Shown: positions 1 to 12,196, counted from the first letter of the stretch. The stretch: DNA of 64,000 nucleotides from Pararge aegeria (GCF_905163445.1 NC_053181.1:9238001-9302000), one strand, 5' to 3'. The notes: generated by a model from the letters alone, not told the origin. Numbers and translations are program-made.

Positions 1-243
1 CATCCTTTCAATGTACGTTGTCCACGTCCCCGAACTAAGGTTAAATTCGCCTAACCGTCCCACCGACATCTTGCACGCCCTGAATTTCACAAAAAAAAAC
101 TATACCGACTGCGCCACTGTAATATACTTGGGAAATAACAACGCGTAGTCCGAGCAATTGTTTATTTCAAACTGGCTAGTACACACACTTAGTTTTTAAG
201 ATTAACATTCATTATCAAACTACCCACATATATACTACACAAA

Positions 244-479
244 CGACCCTACTTTCTGAGTCCAAGGCCGTGGGTTCGATTCCCACAACTGAAAAATATT
301 TGTGTGATTAACATGAATGTTTATCAGTGTTGAGTGTTTATATGTACGAGTATATTATAAGTATTTATGTATGTTATTCATAACAATATCAGTTATCTTA
401 GTATGCATAACACAAGCTACGCTTATTTTGGGACTAGATGGCGATGTGTGTATTGTCGTAGTATATTTATTTATTATTA
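244..479 (+). repeat. SINE family B copy 1 (5'-truncated)
   Basis: tRNA-derived SINE lacking box A. It starts inside the head, keeps box B (GGTTCGATTCC), then the body with the landmarks ATAACACAAGCTACGCTTA and GATGGCGATGTGTGTATTG, and ends in a TATTTATTTATT tail. The same order is seen in seven other copies in this window. Confidence 0.85.
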
Positions 480-640
480 ATAATAACTGCCGCTAAGCAG
501 CATAGTTGCAATGCATGAGGCTTAGCACCTACGTTCCAAATTAATGGACACAGGGCGGGTTGTTGCAGGACCTTACATACCCTGTAAAGTATTGCTCTGT
601 AGATGGTGACAGTTTTCGGTGTGCAATCGTCTTGGTGCGT
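480..640 (+). repeat. Unclassified interspersed repeat, family E copy 1
   Basis: Contains CTGCCGCTAAGCAGC followed by GAGGCTTAGCACCTACGTTCC and a stretch mentioning GTTGCAGGACC. A diverged copy occurs at 44640-44810 with the same CTGCCGCTAAGCAGC core. It directly follows the tail of the SINE. Family identity is unknown to me. Confidence 0.5.
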
Positions 641-769
641 CAATTATTACTATAAAAAATGTATAACATTTTGTAGATTAAAAAGATTGCTTCGATATTA
701 CTTAAAACAAAGCTATTTTATATTATAACTTAGGTAATATTGACACATATTCGTTGTACACAATATTGA

Positions 770-930
770 TAGTGCTATTTAAATTTAATTAAAACTCTCG
801 TTTGATTTTAACTATCCCCGGTGGCCTACATAATGGATAAATACCCACATTTATTGTCTGTACCGCAATAATCACCACATAACTCTCTATAGTCTAATTG
901 TAATTAAACTGAACTAATGTATTTTGTAAT
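770..930 (+). repeat. Unclassified interspersed repeat, family D copy 1
   Basis: Aligns well by eye over about 150 bp with 14070-14230. Shared landmarks are AAATTTAATTAAAA, AATACCCACATTTA, and a stretch with ACATA.C.CTCTA followed by TGTAATTAA. No reading frame, terminal repeat or polymerase III box was seen. Confidence 0.6.
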
Positions 931-1371
931 ATTCTGCTCATTTCTTCATACCTTCGAATATCGGGGAATCGTGGGAGTCTGCTCCGTTACTTTGTTGACT
1001 TTATAGACACGTCATAGGTCCATACTGCTCTTACAGGTCTTAAAACATTAGTTTTTAGTTAGACTGGACTAGTTAGACTAAATTCCATTAAATCGGCTTG
1101 TATACATCCTAGACTAACGATATACTTTGAACTGAGCATTCGTTAGAATATAGTGCTAACTGGCAGATCATCAGCAGCAATGCGACTGCCGAAGGTGTCT
1201 TACCGTCACCGAAATGTTGTAGTAAAAATTATAAAAGTAGCCCCATGTATGTCACACTAACTTTTATAATGCTTTTTTCCAAAGATCTGATTCTAAATGT
1301 TCAATAATGTTGCCAGAGCTTTTGGTCTTTATTGCAATTATGTCCGGAGAACTTTCATAAAATTTTAGGGC

Positions 1372-1598
1372 TGATTGCTTTCTGAGTCCAAGGCTGTGGG
1401 TTCGACTCCCGCAACTGGCAAATGTTTGTGTGACGAGCATAAATGTTTTTCAGTGTCTGGGTGTTTTTCTGTATTCTATAAGTATTCATGAATATTCTTC
1501 TTAAAAATATTCATCTTTCATCTTTGTACCCATAACACAAGCTACGCTTACTTTGGGGCTAAAAGGCGATGTGTCGTAGTATGTTTCTTTATTTAAAT
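1372..1598 (+). repeat. SINE family B copy 2 (5'-truncated)
   Basis: Starts at TTTCTGAGTCCAAGG, has a diverged box B (GGTTCGACTCC), the family body and ACACAAGCTACGCTTAC, and ends in the ATGTGTCGTAGTATG / TTTATTTAAA tail. Box A is missing, so transcription by its own promoter is unlikely. Confidence 0.85.
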
Positions 1599-2952
1599 TA
1601 TCCATTATTCATTTATAATAAAAAATAAGTCCGACAATCCTAATAAGGAGATTTTTTTGAAATAATATATTTGTGAATAAGCTAATAATGTAACACTTGC
1701 TTCATTAATTCACGAAGGCGAGTAATTATGAATAAAAATTGTAATCAAATGCCATTTTACTATCATTTCATCTTTTGAAGTCTAGAATTAAATTTTTTAA
1801 AGACAAACAATTTAAATATTATATAACATATAATAAACATCAATAGGTACCTATTATTGTGTCCAACTAAGTATTATGTCTTTATGAAAAGAATCACCAA
1901 AATTAAATCATTTTCTGAGTCTTTTATTCGAACACTATTAATTTATTAAAGGTAGGAAGGTAATTTCATTTGGCTCGTTAATTAATTTGTCTCATGAATG
2001 TGACACAGCGGCACGTCGCTACGCTTCCATTAAATGATATGTTTGCGAAAATAAAGTCGATGCATATTAAAAATAGGAGTTATTTCAAGTATTATAATCG
2101 ATTGACTTTTAATGTAATTTAAATTGTTGAACTTAGTGTTCGTAGGTTTTTATATCGCTGCCTGCGGAAATTGACAATAAATAAACAAAATGGTATCGAA
2201 ACATTGGAAGAGCACCAGGGATATTCTAAGAGATAGCGTTGTTTTATATGTGGGTCGAATTATTGTGATATATTTATATTAATATCGATGTTTGTGGTTG
2301 AATTTGTTAAGTAATATGGCAATATTCGTGATAAGTAGCTAATTCCAAAACTACTACCTAACATATATAAACTGCTATAGTCACATAGATTTTTGTCGTG
2401 TAGGTAGGTAAATTAAGATATCAACATTAAATAAATCTATCTGACCTAGAATGAGAATAAATAAAGGTATTATTTTTTTGGTTTGTTAGCTACTATTCGG
2501 TACACCTACAGTTATTACATTTGTAAAATATGGGATATTTCCGAATTTTCGTCAAAAGAAACACGCGCAAGATGGCAGATGGACAATCTGAATCGATCCC
2601 AATCTATTCCCTATGTAAATCAATAGGTCAGTAGATAAACAACATGGCCAAATGTCTTTCAGATTACCGCAGTGTTTTCAGTAGAAAGTGTTTGTGATGG
2701 TGATGATTGCTCGTAGACTAATAAGACCTTGCAAGCATCGGCAAAAGTCCAGACGCAAAGAAACCTAGCCTTACTGGGTTTCCCAGAGGATTTTACCTTC
2801 CGTACAAATTAGAAACAACCTCATTACTCATGTAGAGGTTAAAATATAAGAACAAACGTTAAACACTAATATTTAAACTTTGTTAGTTTTGGTTCCGGCA
2901 AAAATAAAGTTAAGCTTTCTAAAAGCCCAAAATAATATGAAAGGTTACATAC
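1599..2952. other. No gene seen
   Basis: AT-rich sequence with scattered short homopolymers. I see no credible exon, no repeat I can match elsewhere in the window and no RNA gene. Confidence 0.5.
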
Positions 2953-3066
2953 ATTGGAGCAGAATATCGCACCTAAGCAACGACCCTTATCAAATACCAT
3001 CGGATTACTCCGGGATTAACCGGACAAATGGAATGCGTAATATTCTGTACCTAACTGAACGTATTT
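2953..3066 (+). repeat. Unclassified interspersed repeat, family F copy 1
   Basis: Shares with 7560-7690 and with the minus strand of 10365-10530 a core of about 100 bp: CGACCCTTATCAAATACCAT, then GGGATTAACCGGACAAATGG, then GTACCTAA. A 62-codon open frame across it is not kept in the other copies, so I do not call it coding. Confidence 0.65.
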
Positions 3067-3692
3067 AGGGCAAACGTGAAATACTAGATTTCAATGAATT
3101 CAAAAATTGAATTTTTCGGATTTGTTAATTATTCACTTTATGGTGGATTAAGTGAAATCTTAACTTAAATTATATAATAGAAAATGTAAGGTGCTGAAGG
3201 TTCTTAACAGAGCTGGCAAAAAAGTTGGACGCTTGCCAGTTGCCAAAGATGGGAATCGGATAGGAAACAAATTATTAGATCGCCTTTAATTAGGAAATTA
3301 CCAAATACGGTAACGATTAATATTAAATAATAATAATTAAATCTAAAATAATCCTATCGTAAGAAATCATCAACAGTGTTGTGCTTGATCATAACTTGTT
3401 CTTTGTTGACAAAGTTTAATATGCATAGTACCTAGGCATACTGTAATAATTACCAAAAATGTCGAGGTTATCAATTCCATAGTATTTTCAGGTTCCCGTG
3501 CTTTGGCAGTTAGACACGTTAATTATATCTCCTGACATATATATTTATATTATAAATATGATATGATATTATTATTTATATTATAAATTCATAGTATTAT
3601 TGAATTTGTGTAGTCTGGTTTATGTATTAGTATGTAGATATTTGTATGTATGTACTAAATAGTGTATCCACCTATTCGTTTTTCTTTTTAGT

Positions 3693-3823
3693 TTTCCTAA
3701 TCCTAAGGTTGCCTGGCAGAGATCGCTACTTAGCGATAAGGCCGCCTATTCTGCTTCATTCTTCATGAGTTTGTTCTTTTTTTCGTCTCGTTTTTCTGAG
3801 TGGTGTACAAATAAAGAGTATAA

Positions 3824-3831
<8 letters not shown>
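3693..3831 (+). repeat. Non-LTR retrotransposon 3' end, family K copy 1
   Basis: Has CCTAAGGTTGCCTGG, then a stem TCGCTA-CT-TAGCGA (3723-3736), AAGGCCGCC, and ends with GTGTACAAATAAAGAGTATA. This layout (hairpin, AATAAA, simple tail) is typical of the 3' untranslated end of a truncated non-LTR retrotransposon. Five other copies are in the window (15 kb, 20.7 kb, 25.9 kb, 34.9 kb minus, 40.8 kb). Confidence 0.65.

Positions 3832-3862
<31 letters not shown>
3832..3862. repeat. (AT)n microsatellite
   Basis: About 15 uninterrupted AT units directly after the family K 3' end, probably grown from its tail. Confidence 0.95.
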
Positions 3863-3865
<3 letters not shown>

Positions 3866-4224
3866 AGGGGATATAATTTTTGTCTCCTGCCTGTGCAATA
3901 ACATAGGATTCTTTTTATAATTTTAAGTATTTTAAGCACCAGGATAACTTTCACAGGGAATTTCACCTTTAACCTATACCGATCTTTGCGTAATTTAGAT
4001 CAGCTTTCATCCTGGAGGGCATAAAATACTTTTAGTCTCGTGACTATCGGTTATCGCAAGATTTTAGAAGTACCGAAGAAAAAGTCCCGGGTGTATTATA
4101 TTTTAGTGAATTGTATCGTTTAAGGGCTTGTAAGAACACAAATATAAAGTCTATAGAAAGTAAAAATTTAAGGTCTCCATACATAAGCAATCCCATGAAT
4201 CGATTGAAAGCAGATCACAGCCGT

Positions 4225-4440
4225 CGCTTCTAAATTGCCGTCCACATGCAATCGGTCGTCGGATCGAATCGCTATGACTGGTCGCATCGGGACGTGGCCT
4301 CACAGAAAGCTATAATAGTTTTAATTGACGGACCAAGTCGATGGCCCATCTGATGGTAAGAGGAAAACCAATAAACAGATAGAAACTTCGCAGGGCATGC
4401 AAGGAACAAGGACTTACAGAATGCCGCCCTGTGTCATCCA
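4225..4440 (+). repeat. Interspersed repeat, family M copy 1
   Basis: Contains GATGGCCCATCTGATGGTAA, CTTCGCAGGGCATGCAAGGA and ATGCCGCCCTGTGTCATCC. These landmarks recur in a diverged copy at 31925-32060 and belong, from memory, to a repeat widespread in Lepidoptera. There is no coding frame. Confidence 0.5.
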
Positions 4441-4489
4441 ATCAGTCGCTTGCGATGGGTTGATAAGCAACGGATTGCGCCGTGTATGG

Positions 4490-4690
4490 ACCTCTTAACA
4501 GAGTGCCACCGACAGGACAACAATGTTTTCACTTTATTTCTCTGGTTTTTGCACGTTGTCGGGTCTACTCCGCGGGGACTAATGTATTCGTCTGGGACCT
4601 TTACTATGTTTGCGGACTATTTTAACGAAAACAAACACTTTGTTTTTGTTTTCAATATCGTTGCCGCAATAACATCGACGGAATTACCAT
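4490..4690 (+). repeat. Unclassified interspersed repeat, family G copy 1
   Basis: Shares CAATGTTTTCACTTTATTT, a GGGGAC(T/G)AATGT block and TTTTGTTTTCAATAT, in the same order and spacing, with 12880-13080. Both copies give short open frames, but the encoded peptides differ, so this is not a gene. Confidence 0.5.
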
Positions 4691-4856
4691 AGGTAAAGGG
4701 TTATCCTTTTTTAGTTTTCCTGGTAAAGATGTTTTTGTATGTAAAGTAGTTAATCTTATGTTCAATGGCCTCATGAACTGTCTCGTTTTGTCTCGGTCCA
4801 GGTATAGCTAACGTGTAATAATAATTATTCAAACTCGCCAAATCATAATGTCCTGA

Positions 4857-4990
4857 CCTGACCTCCGTGGCACAGTGGCGAACGCTTCGGTTTTGTAAGA
4901 GGAAGACTTGGGTTCGATCGATCGATTAATTTTTGAATTTCCTCTGGTGTCATGTGGTGGTGAGTGATGATTTAAGGTTAAAGCTAAGAT
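4857..4990 (+). repeat. SINE family A head-like fragment
   Basis: tRNA-like head: CGTGGCACAGTGGCG resembles box A and GGGTTCGATCG resembles box B. It is followed by GAATTTCCTCTGGT, close to the head-to-body join of the family A copy at 29905-30150. The rest of the body is missing. Confidence 0.5.
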
Positions 4991-6261
4991 TGTAGCCGGC
5001 TAGCGGGTCAGGGGTGCATTAAGTTCAGCATTTACTTTGCATAAAGCACGTTATAGTTCTAAATATGAATATAAAATGTACATAACGTGCCACATTTATG
5101 ACTTTACCCTGTAATGACATGTAAGTTTGGAAAAATAAATAAAATGAAACGTCGAATTTCATCTGAGACGATAATTATGGGTGTAAACTATCTTACAAAG
5201 GCAACATTCACAAAGGTAACAGAAGCTGTAATAAAAAAAAAACTATAATTTATTTCGCAAACAAATGTAGAAGTTCTTGGTTAAATACTGTTTGATATAC
5301 CTAATATTATTAGAAATTGATTAATCCTCATCATTAACATATTAAAACGTAGATGTTAAACATTTCATGTATTCCAAGAACGGTTGTGTCTTTTTTAGAC
5401 AAAATGACAAAAAAAATTTGAACCATATAAAAAAAACACACCTCTTAATATACGTTTTTCTTTTAATGACTAGTTAGTTCTCTAACGAATCGTGGATGCG
5501 CAGGTACTTTTTATCAAATCGAATATTTTAGTTACATTTAATGTACTTCCTTCCATAACTTTGCCAAAATTTAATTAGAATACTCTGCTAGACTCAATAT
5601 TCAACCAATGCGGATATTTATAGAGCCCAGTCAATCGAAATTAAAGTTAGTTTAGACTGTAGAGTTATCGCTGTATTGTGAACTACGCTCACTGTTTCAA
5701 TTTTCACCACATTGTACGGAACTTGTGCCTATTCAACAATTATTATTGACTAGTTTTGCTAATACAGTTCTATTTTGCATGAAACCTAAGTTACTGAAAC
5801 GTATTGATTACCTCGGAGTAAAACAAATGCCATACTACGAGTCGAGCCACAGCCAACTCGTTGTAATCGAATAGAAATAGGAATTGTATTTCATTAGTTG
5901 CTTCCTATATTCAATGTTTTTATCCGTAGTCTTCTTCTTCTTCTTTTTCAGCCGTTTTCAACCCTATTGGTGTTCTTTCTTCCCTTCTTCAGTATCTTCC
6001 ACTAACGCGATATTGAGCTGTTTACACGTCGTTCTTCTAGCGTAATTGAGGCGTTCCTTGAGCCCGCTTTTCTTCCCATGGCTTCCATTCGAGGAGACTT
6101 TAGCATCATCCTAATGAGCTATATTATGTCCCGCCCACTGAGCATTATTATGTGTATTTATTTCTTTATTTAATTTATTTATAATGTTCGACGTCATAAA
6201 ATCAGTGTAGGTATATTATGAACCATAAAACATTACTTGAAAACGAAGACTCTTTTTTTTT
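4991..6261. other. No gene seen
   Basis: Mostly AT-rich sequence. A pyrimidine-rich stretch (TCTTCTTCTTCTTC, from about 5932) introduces 200 bp of higher complexity sequence that looks like an old repeat, but I found no second copy here. Confidence 0.45.
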
Positions 6262-6440
6262 TTTGGTCTGGTGTGTTGCTTTGGCCGTGGCTAGATACCA
6301 GCCCCGACAAAGATTTGCCACCAAGCGATTTAGCGTTCCGGTACAATACGGAAACCGACTAGGGTGCCATACCCAAAACAGGCTAGCCCGCTACCCTATT
6401 AGACTATATTTATCACTTACAACCAGGTGATATTATAGTC
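6262..6440 (+). repeat. SINE family A copy (body)
   Basis: Begins TTTGGTCTGGTGTG, contains AGCGATTTAGCGTTCCGGTA, AGGCTAGCCCGCTACC and ends ACCAGGTGATATTATAGTC. Same order as the copies at 10965, 19590, 23240, 30000 and 39590. The tRNA-like head is absent. Confidence 0.75.
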
Positions 6441-7559
6441 AAAGTTATCTGTAGTATCAGTGGTTTAAAGAAAAAGCAGTTTGTTTGGAGTCGCAAGTTT
6501 AAAATTCTCTTACGCTTTTTGTTATTCTTCTGTTCTTACGCAGTTATTATAAAGATATCGCATATTGCGACCCGACCCGACCCCAATAGCGACGCTCTAC
6601 CATCAATATTATTTTAGTATAGATATATTATAGGCCAACAAAACAACTTAAACAAATGTTTCGTACCCAGCCGTTCCATCAGAAACACATATGGATATAC
6701 ACATTTAGTATCCAGCATATATATACTTTTTTTTGGCGCATGACAATCATGCCTGATACGTGGATAAAACACGTATCGTGCGTGTTGATGAAATAAGGAT
6801 GCCACCGCACACGTCGTCTTGCTGTTCTGTGGTAGAACGGGGACGCAGAATAAGATTGTGAAGTCTCTGAGCACACTCACGAAGATCCGGTAAAAAAAAC
6901 GTATTTTGGGAATGGAACCCTAAAAATCTCGCATATGTGTGTAAACCACAAGGAAATCCCGTACTAAGCCGGAGTAATGGGTTTAAAGCTTCTAATCCTT
7001 TTTATTCAGGCATTTTAAACTAGTGACAAAGAGACAACCTTTCAGAGATGCAAAAGGAAATTTAACTTTTTTTCAAATAGTTGAACAAAATGTATGCTTA
7101 TATTCCTTTCGAATGTTTTTTCTGCGTTATACATGTTGTTACATTGTATTTCCGTGGTTTTGTAAATTTTGCGTATTGGTTTTTATGTACTTCAGCTTGG
7201 TAAGATTCCACCAAACGCGCAGTGTTCATAAGAGACTGGGAATTAATTCACTCAGGTAACCTGCTGGATATCACCAATTCTATCTGTATTCCCATATTCC
7301 CACTCCGAACACCGAAAGTGGGTACGATTTAGACGATGAAGACGAGAACCGTTTAATCACATTTCATCAACAATTGTATCCACGACTCAAACACAATTTA
7401 TCATAAGCATATTATGTTAACTTGAAGAGATACATCAAGATCTAGGGCTTTTCTAAGAATTATTTAACTAAAAACTTACGCCACCATGACATACTTCTTA
7501 ATCTAATACTACTAAAACAATTACTATTATAATATATGTTTAAGTTTAATATGGAGGCC

Positions 7560-7690
7560 AAAATCAGAATGACATCGCACCTCAGGAAGGCAACCCTTAT
7601 CAAAAGCAATCGGCTTACGTCGGGATTAACCGAACAAATGGAATGTGTAATTATCAGTACCTAGTAAACGCGTTTTGCACACACGCTTGA
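7560..7690 (+). repeat. Unclassified interspersed repeat, family F copy 2
   Basis: Carries ACATCGCACCTCAGGAAGG, CAACCCTTATCAAAAGC, GGGATTAACCGAACAAATGG and CAGTACCTAGT. It matches 2953-3066 on the same strand. Confidence 0.65.
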
Positions 7691-7739
7691 TGCTACCGTA
7701 TAACTATCCTAGCGTTTGAAAAGTTAAAAAAATTAAAAG

Positions 7740-7980
7740 CATCATGGCTCATGATGAGCTATATGATGTATGGTACACTGCTGTACTAAAGGCTCTTGAA
7801 GGATTTGCCCATAATAATTACGCTGGACGAGTTGCTGTAGCTAGCAGTATAAGCACAGAGGATGGTGCTGCTCATCATCTGATATTTTCCCTTGGTCGCT
7901 TCTTACGACACCCGCGGGAAAAGCAAGGGTTGTGACAACTGAATGCTCATCTGCCGTCACTACACGGCATTTGGCTATAA
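7740..7980 (+). repeat. Interspersed repeat with a short open frame
   Basis: A 63-codon frame (7744-7935) ends in sequence with TCGCTTCTTACGACACCC, CGCGGGAAAAGC and CTGCCGTCACTACACGGCAT. From memory, this block is common in many lepidopteran genomes and is repeat-derived. I see no domain in the peptide and do not call it a host gene. Confidence 0.5.
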
Positions 7981-8029
7981 TATTATAGTACCTAAATATA
8001 TCTAAAACTAAAGGTTTAAATTATTGTGT

Positions 8030-8268
8030 TTCTAGGGTTATACATCGGTTTACTTTATATTATTTAATTTTAAGTTGACATTGTTATTTAATTTCACATT
8101 TTTGATACCTTAATTTTCTGACATTTTGTATAAAATGGAAAAATAATTTTATAATTAAGGTGTTATTATAATTTGCATGCAGAATGGCAGATTGTAGCAC
8201 GAAACTTGCTATGTTTTATTATAAGATCAAATTTGTTAACCTGCAATAAAGATTTGAATTTGAATTTA
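8030..8268 (+). repeat. Non-LTR retrotransposon 3' end with (TTTGAA) tail
   Basis: AT-rich 3'-untranslated-like sequence ending CCTGCAATAAAGATTTGAA followed by a second TTTGAA unit. The AATAAA plus TTTGAA tail matches the tail style of the CR1-like element at 48021. No coding part remains that I can recognise, unless the preceding repeat belongs to it. Confidence 0.55.
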
Positions 8269-8384
8269 CCTACTCAGATTTAAAGTGAAAAGATAATTCA
8301 CATTGGATCGTGGAAAACGGGAAACACCCTCACTAATATTTAAAAAAAAATGTTTGACAATTTTTATCTAAATTATTTTTAACC

Positions 8385-8600
8385 CACTGACAAAAGAGGA
8401 GGAGGTTGTTAATTCTGTTGTATATATTTTTTTTATGTTTTTAGCTCAGAACTCTGTTTCATTGACAAACCGATTTGAAAATTATTCTTTTATTTGAGAC
8501 GGTATACTTTGCATGTAGTTCCATTTTTATCAGGTCAGGGCCTGTTGAGGGTATCCTGGACAAATTGAGGGAACTCTTCCAATATTATAGCGACACCTAT
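8385..8600 (+). repeat. Interspersed repeat (GGAGGAGGTT type)
   Basis: Starts CCCACTGACAAAAGAGGAGG and includes AACCGATTTGAAAATTATTC, TATCAGGTCAGGGCC and TGAGGGAACTC. I recognise the pattern as a repeat found across Lepidoptera. There is only one copy in this window. Confidence 0.5.
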
Positions 8601-10364
8601 AGCGATTTGAATATTTTTTAAACTAACTTGAGCATTTTCTAGCGAAACGCACCATTTGCTCAATTTAAACTGATGATGTAAACCACGGATGGCCACCGGT
8701 ATAACACAATAATAAGTATTACACTATTTAAGTTTCGATTGTCGTATATAGTAAATACGTAGGTAAGCATAATGTGCTTTTCACAATAAAGGAGCTGATG
8801 GTGAAGTGCCGGAAGAACTCTTCAAGTATTAACGCCCTGGCTTCGGGAAAAGGAATATTTTGCAGAAGGTGATCTGCATGAGCAGTTCTTACTGGGTCAG
8901 TAATTGAATGTAGACGAAATTGTCTCTCACGAATTCGTCTGTACAGTCACAGCAGAATATCTAGAGATAATCTTTAAACAGCCTAGTAAAGATATCAAGG
9001 TTTGGATGATTCTAATCTAATTGATAATAACATTAAATGAGAGAAATAGTTCCATAAATACCTATTCAAGATCTCGATCAGTTTCATTGCTAAATATAAA
9101 AGGGGTTGAAGCTTCGGATTAAAATTTAATGTTTATATCGTGTTAAACTATAATTGTTTTATTTTATATCAGTATACGGTTTAACAAAAGCGTCAATTTA
9201 ATGAGTGCAATGTTTCACCGTTCACGTTCAATAAGTTAATTGATTAACGAATTCTCTTTATTTGCTCGATAATTGATAGAATAACGAACAATTTAAATAC
9301 AATTTGTCTTCGCGATAAAATCTTTAAGTAATTGTTTCGTAAATCTTTAGAGGCAGTAAACTGCAGTCATAGTCAATGCAGTAAAAAAACGAATGTTCCT
9401 GCGTAATGGGATCAAACTAACAAAGTGATGTTTCAATCATAGCTAAAGTTTGAGTTGAGTCTAGACTATTGGTTAGTTTTATTTTATTAAAGAAGGAAGT
9501 ATAAGAGTTATATCCCACAAGAGTAAGTTGCGATTCAACTTATCGTGCAACCAAGTAAATGCCTTTGGTGTTCAATTGGTTACGCAACTAATTTGCTGAA
9601 TGGTGGCACTATCACTCGTATGTGTCTCTATTTGGCGTCTTACACACTTGATCACTAGTTGCGCGACTAGGGCCAGACCTCCTGCACAATACTCTTGCGT
9701 GACGATGTCATTTGCACATGAGCGAATGTATTGAATTGTTTGACTTTCACAAGTTTCTCGTTTGGTATGTCAAGACACCATGGTGGCGCAACTGGTGGTG
9801 GCACCATGGTGTCTTACTGAGATATTTGCCTAAATGATAATAAAGTTATTTTCTGATTAATAGGTAGGATCAAGAGTCATTGTTAATAGATAAGATTGTA
9901 ATAAATAATAATTTAATATTAGTTAGAGGCAAAAAAATTTGAAAGATGTAAAAGGAAAAATGTTGGTACAAATAAGTTTAGTTTCGCTAGGATCCATTGT
10001 AGTTTTTTTCTTTAATTTCCAGAAATTAAAAGAAATCCTACGTAAATACGAATAGTTCCCATGATGCCGTTTACCACGACATCGTTAACCGCTTTGACAT
10101 TAATGACAAGACGCTAAGTGTGCTTATTCCTAAGCAATCGTTCTCATGACGCCGCATCTTGCGACCACGGTAGTTTAGAAGCCGATCTCGCATCTATTGC
10201 TTTTCAAACATGCCGCTTACTGTAGAGCTGAACTCTTACAGAAAATGTATGTTATGTGCCTTTATAAAGGAGGTAACAACCTAAAGTACAAGTGGTTTAT
10301 TTTCTAGTGTTTACAATATAATACGTGTAATTAAATTGTAGATTCTTTTGGGACACAATCAAAC
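8601..10364. other. No gene seen; one hairpin
   Basis: AT-rich non-coding sequence. The only structured part is 9590-9830, which holds the inverted repeat listed separately. Confidence 0.45.
9772..9815. repeat. Perfect 14-bp inverted repeat
   Basis: Arms AAGACACCATGGTG (9772-9785) and CACCATGGTGTCTT (9802-9815) around a 16-nt spacer. Each arm also contains the palindrome CACCATGGTG. Confidence 0.85.
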
Positions 10365-10530
10365 ATGTGTGCAGAATGCTATTAGTTAGGTACAGATAAT
10401 TACACATTCCATTTGTCCGGTTAATCCCGATGTAATCCGATTGCGTTTGATAAGGGTCGCCCATCCAAGGTGTGATACCATTCCCGTGTAGACTTTCATA
10501 TTTCCCACAAACAAGAATTGTTGTACCTCT
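10365..10530 (-). repeat. Unclassified interspersed repeat, family F copy 3
   Basis: Reverse-strand copy of the repeat at 2953 and 7560: TTAGGTACAGATAATTACAC, CATTTGTCCGGTTAATCCCG, GATAAGGGTCGCCC. It is the best preserved of the three for the GTAATTATCTGTACCTAA end. Confidence 0.65.
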
Positions 10531-10964
10531 GTACTAAATGCGTTGAACAAGTAAAAATTAAATAAAATAAAAAAGCCTTTTTTTTGCTCGTCACAAATAA
10601 CAAATTTATAAAATTTACATAAGTTTAAGTTCTGTTATATACAAATTACTATTAATTAATTGTTATATTGTATACAGATAAGTCTTCTTGACCAGGATTA
10701 ATTTTGATTACCGTGCATTTGGAGTGTACAAGTAAGTGTATAAAAGTGAAGGACCCCCACTGTCTCTCTTTGTGTCATACTGCTAATAGTGCAGAACGAA
10801 AGATATTATCAACAGATAGTCTCCATGTGACGGTACTGTATTAGCTGTGAAATAAAGATATTTTGGTTTATATTTAGTTGTTGCTTGTTTTTGATGGATT
10901 AATGGGTTAGGAAGTTATTTAATTTTTTATGGCTATTCAAAAAAGCAATAAAAAGCGTGTTGGT

Positions 10965-11270
10965 TCAACGACCTCTCCGGCACAGGGGTTGGCTGTGGTT
11001 TTAGGTTTGAGGTTGCGAGTTTATTCTCTATCAGGGTAAATTTTGAAATTTTAGAATTCCTGAATTCTCTCAGGACTTGATGCTTTGTTCATGGCTAGTT
11101 ACCACCTTACTGAAATAGACGTGCCGCTAAGTTATCTAGCGTTCCGATACGATGCCGCGTAAAAATCAATTAGTCTAAAATTTAAGTGCAAGAAACTCTT
11201 AACAGGTAAGCCCGCTACCGTCTTAGACGGCATCATCATTTACCACCAGATGAAATTGAATTCAAAGACC
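10965..11270 (+). repeat. SINE family A copy, near full length
   Basis: A degenerate tRNA-like head (CGACCTCTCCGGCACAGG) precedes the body with GTGCCGCTAAGTTATCTAGC, AACAGGTAAGCCCGCTACC, GTCTTAGACGGCATCATCA and TTACCACCAGATGA. Confidence 0.7.
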
Positions 11271-11584
11271 AACTTGAAGTAGAATAAAAAACAACATGTG
11301 AAGTAGATCTCGTTTTAATTTTATAGTGATTTGATGAAGATGTCCGAATGTAGTTGATAGCTTATTTCTTAACGGCAAATCCCTCCAAATCAGTGTAGAA
11401 GATAACTACACCTACAACCTTAAGATAATATAGTTTAAAACATACGAAAAGAACTTGGATATGTCAATGTTTTATTAAAACGCAAGTCATATGAACAGTA
11501 AGTAAACGCTAAAAAAGCCCGGGAATGAAATATTGCTCTGACAACGTAGCTGCTAAATAGTTTTTTTTAGATAAAAACACAATA

Positions 11585-11645
11585 CTCAGTTTGTTGTGGC
11601 CTTCATGGTAGACTTGGTGCGTCAGGAAACCTCGTAGTTTTAGTA
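11585..11645 (+). repeat. Fragment of non-LTR 3' untranslated region, family J
   Basis: AGTTTGTTGTGGCC ... GAAACCTCGTAGTTTTAG matches, with decay, the 3' region at 19384-19440 that follows a recognisable reverse transcriptase end. Confidence 0.4.
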
Positions 11646-12196
11646 TCCAATGTAGTAATCGTCATCTCCATCCAATGTAGTAAACCATCATCTCCCTACA
11701 AAGTACAAAGCAAAAGTGTTATCTATTTGCATAAATACATAGTTGCTTCACTATCTAAAAATAATGTGCCTTCAATTGAAAGTAGGGAAAAATTAAGCGT
11801 ATATCAGGAAGCTGCAAAAATATAATGACTCAGTAGGCTCAACAAGGTATTTTCCGGGTAGTTCCGTGTGATTTTAACCGGGAAATTCTCGTTATGGCTA
11901 GCGAAAAAGTGAAGCTTTTGGCATATTTGATATTATGTTTAACGAAATAGGACCATTTCGTGTAAAATAACATAAATCGCCATTAAATTTAGACCCTTTA
12001 GAACCTACTATTATTTATTTTGTGAGGAAGTTCCTAATTGAGTTGATAACGACGTCATAACAGTCTAACTTTCTTGTAGTTGTTATTAAACTAATATTTT
12101 GATGACCTTACTCCTAGTATTCGCCGCTTTAAATTTAGTTCCCAATTTCAACACCTGTTTTGGTTAACTATGGCGAATTCCAACATTACCAAGAAG

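Noticed and set aside
3832..3862. Origin or promoter at the AT run
   Set aside because: It is a plain microsatellite following a retrotransposon tail.
7744..7935. 63-codon frame starting MAHDELYDVWYTAV
   Set aside because: It ends in a repeat block I recognise from many Lepidoptera (TACGACACCCGCGGG), and no domain, splice context or second support was found.
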